64,000 nucleotides of DNA. Source: Lethocerus indicus (Eukaryota > Arthropoda > Insecta > Hemiptera > Belostomatidae). This document shows positions 1 through 11,700 of the stretch, piece by piece. Numbering within the stretch: position 1 is the first letter of the stretch; every line of letters starts with the position of its first letter. The stretch covers positions 7,822,585 through 7,886,584 of the forward strand of contig JACDQD010000002.1 of NCBI GenBank assembly GCA_019843655.1, read 5' to 3'. The notes beneath the pieces are model-generated. The model saw only the letters and a list, made by a program, of their open reading frames with translations, did not search any database and was not told where the DNA came from. Position numbers and translations under genes: made by a program.

Positions 1-132
1 ATCTATTCCATCCTCTTCCTCTGAGGGATAATTTATGTTTTTGTACCTTTGAAACTTATTTAATTTAAGAATAGATTAGATACATATATAACAACTTACA
101 TATAAATTAATATAATTATCTTTTTTTGTTAC

Positions 133-2345
133 CTCTATCAAATGTTTCAAATGGTCCCCCTTGATATCATTAAGTTTAGCTGCCAGAATAAGGGATGCTC
201 CAGCACAAAGCTTACGATTCTCTTTGTTCACAAGATTTCTGACTATGAGCTTTTCAAAATAAACATATGAATAGGCCACTGTGAGTAAGTCTGTGTTTGC
301 AATTTTTCTCATTTCTCGTTTTAAACTTCTCAATTTGCTTAGAGTTAACTGAATTGCAGGAAACTTCTCTCGAAATTTGTCATTTAATTCTTTCTTAAGA
401 TCAGCGGCTCGTACATAATGGATCACCGATGTCTAAAATAAAGTTAAATAAATAAACACTGTCAATTAGATATTATTTATAAAACAATAAAAACAATACT
501 ATATAAAATGCATTACATACTATGTAAGAACTGAAGGTCATAAGTGTTCTATGCTTTCCTGCTATAAGTTCCGGATCATCTAACATATTTGCTTCATAAG
601 CAGAACATTCTCCACCTATTAAACAAAAATTAAAATGTTAATAATATAGTGTTAGCAATCATAGGCACAGATGTTAATAAACACAACCTTAAATGGCTAT
701 AACCTGTGGTAACCGACTTAAACACAAGCAGATATCAGCTTGTGCTTGTTATTAAACAAGTACATTGTTTTAATGATAAATTGACACCCACATGCAATAT
801 TAAATTTAGGTTGGTATAAACATCAACAAGAAGACTAAAATATATATGGAAAAATTATTTTTTATTTTCTTACTTTTATTTTCACAGCAAAGAACAGGTG
901 GAGAATTAGCAAAGACTCTCTGGGTTGCAGAATCATAAGAGAAGCACCTTAAAAAAGTACAAAAATATGAATAAAACCTATTATAAATTTATCTTAATCA
1001 GAATGCATTTAACAACAAAATAAATTAACCTTGCAACAGGATTATGCTTTACAGGTCCATCTGTAGTATCAGGATTACGAATTTGCCTTGAAGGTGCCAA
1101 AAGTTGACCATATGATATTTCCTAATGAAGCATAGATAGAACTTTATATAAGAGAATAATTTAATAATTCTTGTAAGCAAAAAAATGCTGTAGCTCAAAA
1201 AATGTAAATTCAAATTTACAACATATAAATAAATAACTATTAATATAATATTATAAATACATACATGACCTTCTTGTCCCTTCTCAATCCCTAATAATGT
1301 CCAAGGATCAAGAGTATCATTAATTGCAGACAGCGGTCTTGGTCCAGAAGTATTTCTTCTTCTACCACAAGACATATTTCTCAAGTCTCCTCTATTAGTT
1401 GATATAAAACAATATTATTTGATGAATATGATATGATTTGATTAAATCAAATAAAGTAAACATCAACATGGTACAGAAACATTCAAATTATCTTTAAAAA
1501 AGTGAAATACCTGAATTTGTTGTACGGCAAAATTGAAAAAATGAAAATAGGAATTCTCTTTGTTTGAGAAACCATCACAAGGCGCTGGCCCTTTAATTTT
1601 TGTCCTTTAGTAAGTTTCATTATAGTAACTTCCTTACGACTACCTGGTATATCCACAATAAAAAATGACAAAACGTTATTATGCAAAATAAAGTGTACCA
1701 AACACAAAAATTAAGTAACAAAAAACTAAAAACCCCAACCAATTTTTCTATTGTGTACTCTATATTTTTATATATAGGTGGTTAGCACCTCTTGAAATGA
1801 AGGACATACCTGCTGTTGAAACCATACTCTCTGAACTGCTAAACATTCCAAGATTTTTATCATCAGTTAAGGTACTTTGTTGAAGGACCCTTTTTCGATA
1901 TCCAATTGCACCAAGTTTTTCTGGGCCATATTCACTTCCAAGAGTACTTGTTCTGAACAAAAAAGCAATATAAGTCAAGCACTGATATCCAAATATAACA
2001 AGCGAAACATTATAAATATTTTTCTTTCCTTAGATACCTTTCTCTAAATGGAGTTGCTGTGTAAGGGGTCAGGTCGTGTTCCAGAAATTTTGACATCAAC
2101 GCGAAGTGACTTTCATTCGAGGAATTCAAGACCGAACTGTTATTGGAAACATTATGAATGTTCTTTAAAACGTCGCTGTTAGTCCTGATAGTGTTACACT
2201 GTGGACTGAGTATACTGTTATCAACTTGCAGCTGCAATTCGTTGGACGTCTTTAGATTTTTAAAACTCCTCGGTGATCCGTCCAGCGAAATGTTGGAAAG
2301 AAATGATATCGCGGCTAATCTGCGATTATATTTGTTTTTCTTCAT
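133..2345 (-). CDS. Cables: CABLES (Cdk5 and Abl enzyme substrate) homologue, 3' end outside window
   Basis: CABLES proteins are adaptors with a C-terminal cyclin-box fold that link Cdk2/Cdk5 to Abl or Wee1-type kinases. Eight coding exons read on the minus strand: 2345-2038, 1952-1810, 1643-1511, 1391-1265, 1121-1030, 947-874, 615-521 and 432-133. All have GT-AG borders and compatible phases, giving 424 codons before the window edge. The N-terminus carries the family signature [16 protein letters not shown] (about residues 8-24). The middle has [20 protein letters not shown] and [13 protein letters not shown]. The last exons carry [35 protein letters not shown] and [18 protein letters not shown], which is the cyclin-like region (about residues 295-424). 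The last residues (FRLNRR-type and following in relatives) are missing. Possible next acceptors lie at 46/47 and 54/55, but neither gives a convincing family match. The start is the first ATG of the conserved exon; upstream bases are not conserved-looking. Confidence 0.9.
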
Positions 2346-2864
2346 GCTGAGTAGGACGATGAGAAAATTACGAGTGTTGGGGGGGACTGTCTTAATAGTT
2401 TAACTCGGTTAGCTGTTCAAAACGAGTCCGCTGAGACCGCCAGCAATGATAATACTAACTCCACTAACAGTGAAGTTGAAACCTCCAGTAAGGTTATTAC
2501 ACACGAGTGGGGAGCGCGGTTGTCAACTCGGCGGTGTCAGTTTGTTCTGTTACCCAAAAATGACTTTTTTCAGTAGTGTTGGCCAAATATTTAGCGCAAT
2601 GTCTTATTACGAAAGACCCATAGTGAAATGAAACATTTCGTAAACAGTATCAGTATTATAAATAATGGTCAACATTTACTTTTTGACATTACTACTTGAA
2701 GCTTTTGAAATTGGTGTTAGAAGTTATTTGGAGTGTTACTATTTTAGCCGTACTTAATGTAGACGTGTTTTTACTATAATTAAGTAATTACAGGCGATTG
2801 TCTAATTAAAGGAGTATTTTGGATTAAAGTTTTCAATTTTAAGTGTTGTAACTTTGTAAGTTAA
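2346..2864. promoter_or_regulatory. Head-to-head intergenic region between CABLES and TAF6L
   Basis: About 520 bp separates the two divergent ATGs, so both 5' UTRs and both core promoters must lie here or inside the genes. The half next to CABLES (about 2346-2540) is richer in G and C, and the half next to TAF6L is AT-rich. I see no obvious TATA box at a sensible distance from either start. A 61-codon open frame at 2446-2631 on the plus strand has no recognisable features and looks like chance. Confidence 0.55.
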
Positions 2865-3310
2865 ATGGATCCTGAAGAAGGTACTAGTGCTAGTACATCT
2901 CAAGGAAGTACTATCAAGGAAGAGCCTTCAGAAATGAGTAGTACTGAGACTGAGACTAAGAATGAGGAAGAAATTCCTTATGAAGATAGGGTTTTTAGTG
3001 AGCGATCTATTAAAGTTACTGCTTCGTCAATGGGCATTACCAGTTTATCTGATGAAGCCACCCAATACCTAGCAGATAATTTGTCTTACAAAATGAAGGA
3101 ATTGATATATGTTAGTTAGCTGTGGTAGATATTCAACTTTTATTAAATATAAAAATCTTAGTTTTTATTTATTTTTTTTTATCAATTTCGATTCTTCTTA
3201 ATCATTAAAACACCCTTGTATTAGTCATCAATGTTTTAATTATGTGTTGGCCACATAAACCCCATAAAACCCTAATCTTTATATATTTTACTTATAGTTT
3301 TTTATTCTTG

Positions 3311-3365
<55 letters not shown>

Positions 3366-6300
3366 ATAGTGCTTTAGAACTAACTTTAATGCAAATTATA
3401 ACACGACTCGGCTCCATTATCTTTCTTGGCTTTAACACAATTTAAAAAGAGTTTTATAAATAGCTATTCCTTTGTAATGAAAAGAATGTCTAGGTGTTTG
3501 TTTAATTTTAAGTTTGTGCTTTTACAATTCCAGTCTCTGATTTTATCAAGGCATTGTTGTGTTGATGACAATAGATTTTTATACTTTTATTATGTTTTAT
3601 TTGTTGCATATTTGTATACATATAATTCATTTATATCATTATTCTTGCAATCTGCTGTCTCTACTCCTTGACAAAAGATCGCAAGAATGATGATATTCCA
3701 AACTCTTGCAGAACATCAAACTGGTACCCAAGCAATATATAGTGTTTGTTTTATTGATATCAGTCAGTACAACAGTTTTTATTATAATACTTTTACAAGT
3801 TTGTTTTCTTTTCCATTTTAATAATTGAGGGAGATAAATCTAACTATTGTCTTAATGTTTGGTAAAGCCTGAGGAGTCCACTGATCTAAGGAAAAACTTA
3901 AACCTTAGGGTTAAATAGCTTGATTTCATTTGAATTTTTATGAAAGTATTTATTTTAATTGCAGATTTCAAAGATTGTTCTCCATAGAAACAAAGGTGGA
4001 ACTTTAACAACAGAAGATGTGAAAAAAGCCCTAAATATGGTTGGAATGTGTGAAATTTATGGACATAGCTCTAAAGATGATGTTAACTTCATATATATTC
4101 CTAAAGCTGATTTATATTGTGAAGAAGAAACTGAAATAGAACTAGCTGAACTTGCTATGACTGATACTGAATATACTCAACATGGTGACCCATATATACA
4201 AGGTAAAAACTTATAGTTATAGTAAATTTTTAATTCTAATTGTAATATTATTCCAATTTACAAAACACTTCTGTTAAAACTAAACTTTTTAGGTGCTTGG
4301 ATTATGACTGAAGATTATTCAGAGGATACATTTTCTCAGCCCAGTTCTTACTATCTTCAGATAGCAAAAACAATAATGAATGGGAGTCCTGCACATTTAA
4401 AGGTGTGATTTTATATTAGAAACAATACTAGTTTATTAGACATTATTCCTTTTTTGTTACATTAATAATCTCCAAATTAATTACAAGTATTATTTAGTAT
4501 TATAAGTAGTATTCATTATAGGTTTTATGTGTATTTCATGAGTAGAATATACATTTTATATACCATTACATTATCACCAAATCAAGGCATTAAGTTGTTT
4601 CATTTAAATATTCAGAGGATGTAGTACATTAAATGTTTTATTATTAACAAGTACATACACTTGCTTAGGGGTATTGAGTTAAGGATTCATAAGCAAGTGG
4701 CTTATAAGTGGTTTTATTGTGAAGCAAATAAGCAGCTAAGCCAACTATTAAGGTTCATAAAATGTTGAAGGTCTTAATTGTTTCCTTTAATAGACTAATG
4801 GTAATACTAATCTGAAAATGTAATTAAAGAATAAAATTATAAAATAAGTTAAAACTGAATAATATTGTACAGATAATAAATTATTTTTATTCATAAACTA
4901 ATGTTTATTTCAGGTTGCACTTAGTGACTTGCGAACTAATCCTAAAATTGGTCCAATATGCCCATATTTTTTGAATCTTGTTGCACTCACAATCAAGAAA
5001 GTGCCAAGGGATGTCCATCTAACTAATGCCCTTATTGGAACAGTGCATGCGATAGCTCACAACAAATATGTTGATCCTAGCCCTTATCTGGCGGTATAAA
5101 TATATGTATTGTTATTAGAAAATCTTGTTAATATAATATTAATTAGATATTAATTAGTATTATTACATATAGGTGAATAGAGCTGCAAATTCTTTACTGA
5201 AAATTGTGATAGAAGTTAATGTAGAAAAGAACTATGATGATCTTGCTGTAAGAGTGAGAGCTGGTTTATTACTTGCAAAGGTGAAATATTCTATTGAAAA
5301 ACAAAAATATTTATGTATATGTTCAGTTCTTTTAATATATTTCTAAAAGAGATAAATCAATTATTTTAGGTTGTGTTAATTTGGAGTATAGAGTTAAAAC
5401 AACATATTGATATTGTACGTCATCTTTTACAACATTTATTGGATCCAACACTTCCTCTTCAGTCGCATTATGGTAATTTATAGTACTTTTTATATATGAC
5501 CAGTTCTGTTGTTTTTAAAGATTCTTTGTGGCAAGGTGTAAATTGATGCACCACTTAAATGAAAGAAAGTAAGATTAATTTTTTGTGATGTTTTTAACAG
5601 GTGCAATAGTGGCATTGACAGCATTAGGACAGAGAACCTTAGACTTTTATCTTTGGCCAGTCATGGAGAGGTATTTGGCTCTGCTTGAAAATAGAGCTTG
5701 TGCAGCACCTGATATTATGGTTCAACATGTTATGGCTGCCATTTTGGTAAACAGTTACTCAGATTTCATTGACAGAATTTTAGTTTTAGGACTCCTAATA
5801 ACCTAATAAATTGTTCTCTGTAAAAATTACACTTTTATCCAACATTAAAGAAAATATTAAATATTCAATTCTTCTTGTAGCATTTCATCTGTCAATCATA
5901 TTTTTCATGAATGTGTCATTGTGGACTGTTGAATATATAAGAACAATGTTATAAGGTTGCAGCCCGGAGTACTTACCACAAGGAGCAGATATCAGAAGAA
6001 CAGTTAGGGAAATTGTCAAAAGTCGATCAGATGCTTTATAACATTTTTGGTGATACTGTAACACCGTTTCGTATGGTATGCAACGGGCCACCAGTATATC
6101 CTCGCGGTAAGAAAGAACCCAATATGTCAAGATTAAGGCTAAAGATCAACACTGCTCCAGTCACATATCCAAGATGCATTCCTGTGGATGTTGCAAAAGT
6201 ATTCGAAGTTTCATTCAAAGCTGACCCTTCTAAGTTGCCAATGGCAACTTACTACAACTCCTCTTCTATCAAGCCAAAGTCAACTTTTGTTCATGTAGCA

Positions 6301-6369
6301 CGAAACAGTCGTTTCTGTGCTAAACTCTTCAAGAATTCTGCTGTTGGTGACTTGTTAACAATACTTTAA
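2865..6369 (+). CDS. Taf6l: TAF6-like SAGA subunit (TAF6L / SAF6)
   Basis: TAF6L is the histone-fold and HEAT-repeat subunit that replaces TAF6 in the SAGA acetyltransferase co-activator. Eight exons: 2865-3110, 3965-4202, 4293-4402, 4914-5093, 5173-5280, 5370-5472, 5601-5746 and 5956-6369. All phases close, for about 514 residues. After an acidic Ser/Thr-rich N-terminus (1-40) comes the histone fold (about 46-112, with IKVTASSMGITSLSDEATQY and LTTEDVKKAL). It is the same length as in TAF6L across the exon 1-2 junction. Then comes the EIELAELA segment. The TAF6C/HEAT region follows (about 175-385), with VALSDLRTNPKIGPICPYF and AIVALTALGQRTLDFYLWP. These match TAF6L better than canonical TAF6, whose equivalent is a differently worded LGSDPG segment. 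The basic C-terminal tail is not recognisable. The first ATG follows an AT-rich leader. A paralogue assignment to TAF6 itself is less likely but not excluded without alignment. Confidence 0.85.
3317..3362. repeat. (TA)n microsatellite in TAF6L intron 1
   Basis: Uninterrupted alternating T-A run of about 46 bp, inside the 854-nt first intron of the TAF6-like gene. Any open frame across it encodes only Tyr-Ile repeats and is an artefact. Confidence 0.95.
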
Positions 6370-6812
6370 TTATATTATTAATGAAAAATTAATAATATAT
6401 AAACAGTATATTGTCACTTTTCGACCACCACCCTCAGGGAATATACAACCTCAGATGATAAATATTCAATATGATCATTATTTTTACAATTAATGCTGTA
6501 TTTTTCATCATATTCATCAAACGTAATATCATAGTTTCTTAGATCAATTCAAAATTGATAGGAAGGAGGAGTTACTACTAAAAATAATGTGTTATAATAA
6601 TGTATAATTGATCAATACAAACATTCTTAATTATTGAAAAAACATGTTATTTTTTATGTATACATTAAAATGATAAAACAGATAAAAGAAAAGTTTCAGA
6701 GTGAATAGGGAAAGATAAAATAAAGAATCACATGACGGAAACAAATATGAACATCCTTATATTTATTAGAAAATATATATTACAATTCAGTTTTAATTCT
6801 GTAACCTCGCAG
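6370..6812. other. Convergent 3' intergenic region (TAF6L / SRP9)
   Basis: AT-rich sequence between the stop codons of two genes that point at each other. It must contain both 3' UTRs, so the transcripts may lie close or overlap. Apart from the minus-strand polyadenylation hexamer listed separately I see no further structure. Confidence 0.6.
6762..6767 (-). terminator. Polyadenylation signal for SRP9
   Basis: The plus strand reads TTTATT, which is AATAAA on the minus strand, about 46 nt beyond the SRP9 stop codon. That is the expected place for the cleavage signal of a gene with a short 3' UTR. Confidence 0.5.
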
Positions 6813-7723
6813 TTATACCCTTTCCTTAGATGCCATGTGTCGCATTAAGTTGTTAATAAATTTCTCAATCTTTTTTAATTCTTGTTGCATTTCTGTTTTA
6901 TACTGCAAACACTGAAACAAAATCACTGCTATAATGCATTCATTTAGGTATCAGCTAAATTGATAACTCACACTTTGGTGATTGATAACACTTTAGTTTT
7001 ATGCAACAAGTAACTGATGTTCAGATGGATAAAACTTACCACAATGTTATCAGTCAGTTTCACTTTTAACAAATGATTATTATGCTCATATTTCATGGTA
7101 TACCTAACCTAAAATGAAACAATATTATTAGTTGAACTGAAACAATGTAAATAAGGCTAATATTTTCATGAAAATAATACAGAAATTTCATTTTTTTAAT
7201 TATAAATATATTTTATAATGTTATATTTTAATGATATTTTGCTATGACACTCATTTGTAGGAAGTGGATAAACATATTACATTCTTCATATTAAATTTTT
7301 GTTACAAAAGAAATTATTGTCTTAGATTTATCAAAAAACCTTAAATCAGGTCTTGTAGGGCTTGACATGGATTATTTTATAAAATTGTCCTACTTTCCAA
7401 AAAATACTACTACTTTTAATAAACTGTAATGCATTATGGTAGGTTAAATTTACTATTTATTTTCAAGTACACCAGTTACTGTGTAAATTTTTACTGGAAA
7501 TCATAACAGTAGGGAGTAATTAAAATGGTAAGATAAGGAATATGCTTTTTCAAAATGCATTACTGTTCATAACAACTTAATAATCTATTTAGGAAATTAA
7601 AGGAACTTCAAAAAACATCTTATGTACTGATTAATATATTATCGGCGTGTTTACCTTTTGGGGGTCTTGAAGATAAAGATTTTGGGCCGCTTTTTCAAAT
7701 TCTTCCCACGTATTTAAATACAT
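6813..7723 (-). CDS. Srp9: Signal recognition particle 9 kDa protein
   Basis: SRP9 pairs with SRP14 on the Alu domain of SRP RNA and causes elongation arrest during co-translational targeting to the ER. Three minus-strand exons: 7723-7655, 7108-7040 and 6911-6813. The first two are exactly 23 codons each, both introns are phase 0, and the total is 78 residues (human has 86). The N-terminus MYLNTWEEFEKAAQNLYLQD matches the family's TWEEFxxAAExLYLxDP motif. Exon 2 gives VRYTMKYEHNNHLLKVKLTD, the KYRHxxxxLxVKVTD strand. Exon 3 gives LQYKTEMQQELKKIEKFINN, the C-terminal helix. The gene is divergent from WDR43 and convergent with TAF6L. At 543 nt, intron 1 is longer than the whole coding sequence (237 nt including stop). 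Confidence 0.95.
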
Positions 7724-8771
7724 TTTATAGCGGTAGCAGTGAAACACAAAAGAACCTCTAATACATTACACGTTTATCACACAGTGGTTAGTAATGTATA
7801 CTTGTCACTTGTGTATGGCACGTTGAATTGTTTCATGATGGACATTTGCTAACGACCGACGCGCTCCCTTTAAGTCTGTTCTTAAATTATCAATTTTATA
7901 AATTTTAATAAAATAGTTCGGAATTAAAAAAAAGAAATGGATATAACATTGAATAGGAAACAAAAGCATGCGCTGTGGAAATATAATAAAAAGAAAATAT
8001 ATATAATAATGGATTGCAACTGAAACTAATATTAGATACAATTTCAATATCTTTTTTATTTTATTGTTTATTTTGATATTTATGTAGGGTGTTTTAGATA
8101 CATGACTTAGCGGGTACCTTTAGATTAGAATAACTTCGCTCTATGTGTTTCTATTTATAAGAATAAGTTTAAGCACTTAATCTAAAACGAAAACAGATTT
8201 ATCTGTAATGGTTTTACAAACAATAAATATGAGATATGGAGAAGTAAACATATTGTTAGAGGAATATAAAGTATATATTAGTATTTTCATTTCAATCTCG
8301 CACAGCGGGGTAATAATATATTAATTACGAGGATCTATGTGATATTAAATATTAGTATCTTAAATACTGTAGTACGGAGTGGAATATAAATGAGCGATGT
8401 AGCTTTTTTGTGTTTTATAAAATCTCTTAATCATAATAACCTGCGCTTTCCCTCCTACATTCATCATTTCTTTCTTAATAGTTGGCAGTCTTGCGTGAAA
8501 ACTCTCAGCGAAGAGCTTGGCTCACCACATCTAGTTGTGCTCACTGTGTTGAGAATGTTTTTGTTTTTCACAAACCACAATTTCATAGCAGAAACAGGGA
8601 ATCTAATCGCGATGATCCAAATCGACCGTGTTCAAGTTTTCGTACGGTCCAGTGTCGCGCAACTGTAATATGTTGATTATTACCCAAGCGTTCCGATAAA
8701 TATCTTCACGCTACACGTGGTTTTTATTTTGAAGTTATATCCTGTGAAATCGTGTTTCAATATAGTTCAAA
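7724..8771. promoter_or_regulatory. Head-to-head region between SRP9 and WDR43
   Basis: About 1.05 kb between divergent start codons, AT-rich in the middle. The WDR43-proximal end (about 8500-8760) is less AT-rich and holds a CACGTG E-box. The stretch 8482-8673 also looks weakly exon-like (pyrimidine tract plus AG, then a 64-codon open frame), as described in the findings. Confidence 0.5.
8714..8719. promoter_or_regulatory. CACGTG E-box upstream of WDR43
   Basis: A perfect palindromic CACGTG lies 53-58 bp before the WDR43 start codon. This is the canonical Myc/Max-class E-box, known in animals to sit in promoters of ribosome-biogenesis genes, which fits the role of WDR43. Function is inferred; a six-base match can occur by chance. 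Confidence 0.4.
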
Positions 8772-11700
8772 ATGGTGAGAGACTTGTTATCGTTTTCTGA
8801 GTGCGGTAAACATTTCGCGTATTGTGGTTCCGATGGTAAACTTAAATTGTGGGATACTGTGAATGGGGTCTTGAAGCAGGAATATGTGCCGAATGTACAT
8901 TTAAATTCTCCCTGTTCTTCTTTGGTGTGGATGACGGTTTCGAATTCTATGGTGTGTAATCTAGGATAAAAGTACTATAATTTCATCAAGTTTTATTGTT
9001 TACTATAGTCCTTTATATGATTACTGTTTGGTTTACAGAATTTACCATGGAAAAACCGGAAGAGAAAGCGTGAAGGAAAAGTTAGTAAACTGATTGCACT
9101 TGGCACAATGAAAGGTTCTGTAGCATTGTACAGTGTATCTGAGGGAAATGTTATTACAACTCTAAATGATGGACATTCTTCGACAGTTAACTGTGTTTCT
9201 TGGGCAAAGGAAGCGGGGTTATATTCTTCAGCAAATAATGTTGTTGTCCATTGGGACATAGTTAACAAATCAATCCGAAGGTATGTAGAAAATTCATTTC
9301 ATTCTGTTCTAAGAACTATTTTTTATAGTCAACTTTGACATGACTACAAAAGAGAGGTAGCTAGGGTGATTTGTTAGTTATTTTATTGAATACTTTTATT
9401 TTATATATTTCTTAATTTAATTAATTATTTATTGGGCTGTTTTGTATTTCTTTTATATATTTACATTACTTTGTTTTAAGTTTATTTGGTTAATTTAAAT
9501 TACATTGAAATATCTCTTATCCTCTTTTCTTTCCCATTTGTAGACCAAAACAAGTAACAATTTAATTTTGAAACTAATATAATTAATTTAAAATAAAATT
9601 AATTTAGTATAATCTTTTAGTGCCACATTTATTTCTTAGCAGTGACAGTAAGAAAAACTTACTGAAAAGTGGTTATAGAACTGTTCCCAGGTATTACCGT
9701 AATTACCAGGTAATTACTGTTCAAACTGTATTACCGCATGTGTTATCCTAACTACTAAAATGATGCCATATTAACATAGCCAAAACTTCCCCTCTTATTT
9801 TGTAATTTAGGTCGTCATATTCTCACTCTGCTCATATCATACATCCCTCCATCAGGCCGTAGGAAAGAGAAACCCATTCCCTTCGTTTGATAGAGGAATG
9901 TATAACTATGATTGACTTCACCGCTACAATCTCTTATTTGTGTCAAAATTGACCAATCCCGACATTTTATAGAATTAAAATATTTTAACTTGAATGTTTC
10001 AGCAAATTTAAATGTGGAAAAAAAGGGGACAAAATTTTACATTTTGTTGTGTCGGACAATGGAGAGTTTTGTGTGACTGCAAGTTATAAATTGCAGTTGT
10101 GGGAAGTAAAAACACATGCTTTACTCAAAACCTTTACTGGCCACAGTAGTGAAGTTATGAGTCTTGTTTTGGTTGGTCAGAATTATGTTATTTCAGCTGC
10201 AAAAAATGACAGAGAAATATCTGCTTGGTAAGTATATATGGTATAATTTTTTGTATTCCATTTATTACTTTTTGCACTACATAACCATTAAAATTATTGC
10301 CTTTCTCCCAGGAATTTGAATGGAGATTCAGATCAACCAGTTGCAAGGTTTACTTTGGCAGACACTTTAAATTGTCAGATGTGTTGCACAGAAAGTAATG
10401 GAAATGTTCAAATTGCTGCAGTTACAAAGAGTGGAGTTTTAGAGATTTTCCGACAACAGTTGAATGGGTAGAAATAATAATTTATAATATTAAATTTATT
10501 TAATACATGATGGAACATATAGCAAAGTTTCATCAAGAATCATACCACTCATATTTTTATTCTTTTATTAAATACAACAAAACTATAGTTTATAAGTGAT
10601 ATGTACAACCTCTATGTTTGTGTTTTATTTGGCCAAGTGCTTGTAACAAAAACTGTAAATCTGATTAGCCCTAAACAGCAGGATCTACAAATAAAATAAA
10701 TTGAATAAGGTTTGTTTTTTTATTTTTCAGTCAACTTAATAAGTCAATCAAACCTGAAACTGTTATTGAAATAGCAGCGGAGAAAGGGACAGGACCTAGT
10801 GTTGGGTTGTTACCCATTTTATGCGGTTCTTTCAATTCTTCAACATCAGTTTGTATTGTATATGGATTTACACCATCATTGTTATTTGAATCAGTTGTAA
10901 GTACATGTTCATTTGTATGTGAATATTTATAAACATTTTTGACAAACATTAATAATAATACATTGATAAATGAGTAAACAAAACAGTATTGATGTTTAGG
11001 GTGTAATACAGTACATTTATAATACTTATTGTACCTTATGAGTATTGCTTGATTTCAGTTAAATTGTGTTATTAATATTTAACATCTATTGTACTATTTA
11101 ACATCTGTTGTACTCATACAAAGAATACCATAATAACAGAGAGGAAATCTAACAAGTTTAAAAACACAATTATATAAATGTATAATGCTTTTGAGTAGAG
11201 GGGTTGGGAGGGTTGTTTTGAAGTAAAGAGTTTCTGCTAAAAATGATAGCTAACATAATTTGCCTTACTATATTACAGGTTCACTATTTAAAGAAAAGCC
11301 ATTTCAGCTGTTATGTAAACTTCAGAACAGCATAAATAATTGTTATATATATTTATATTGTACTTTGAGGTTTTTAAGTAATTATGCATAGTACCCATGT
11401 GTGTATGCATCTATTGTAAAAAGAAAGTTTCTTTTTATTTGAAAAAATCATTAGCTATAATAACCCTTTTCTCATAATAATGTTGTCTAATGATGTGTGT
11501 GATTGTTTTTTTAGGATATTAATAAAAGAGAAGAAAAAAATATCTGCCTTGTTAGAGCTCACGCAAGACCACAAATTGTGAATAATGTGAAGGTAATGGT
11601 TGTCATAATTATACCTTGTATTATAACATAATTGTCATTGAAACTAAAACTTTCTATATAACTGCAACTGTGTATTGACAATTATCTTAGTAATACACAG

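Noticed and set aside
1..54. A ninth CABLES exon at the left edge
   Set aside because: Two acceptors (before 46 and before 54 on the minus strand) keep phase, but neither translation matches the expected C-terminal CABLES sequence; left out of the model.
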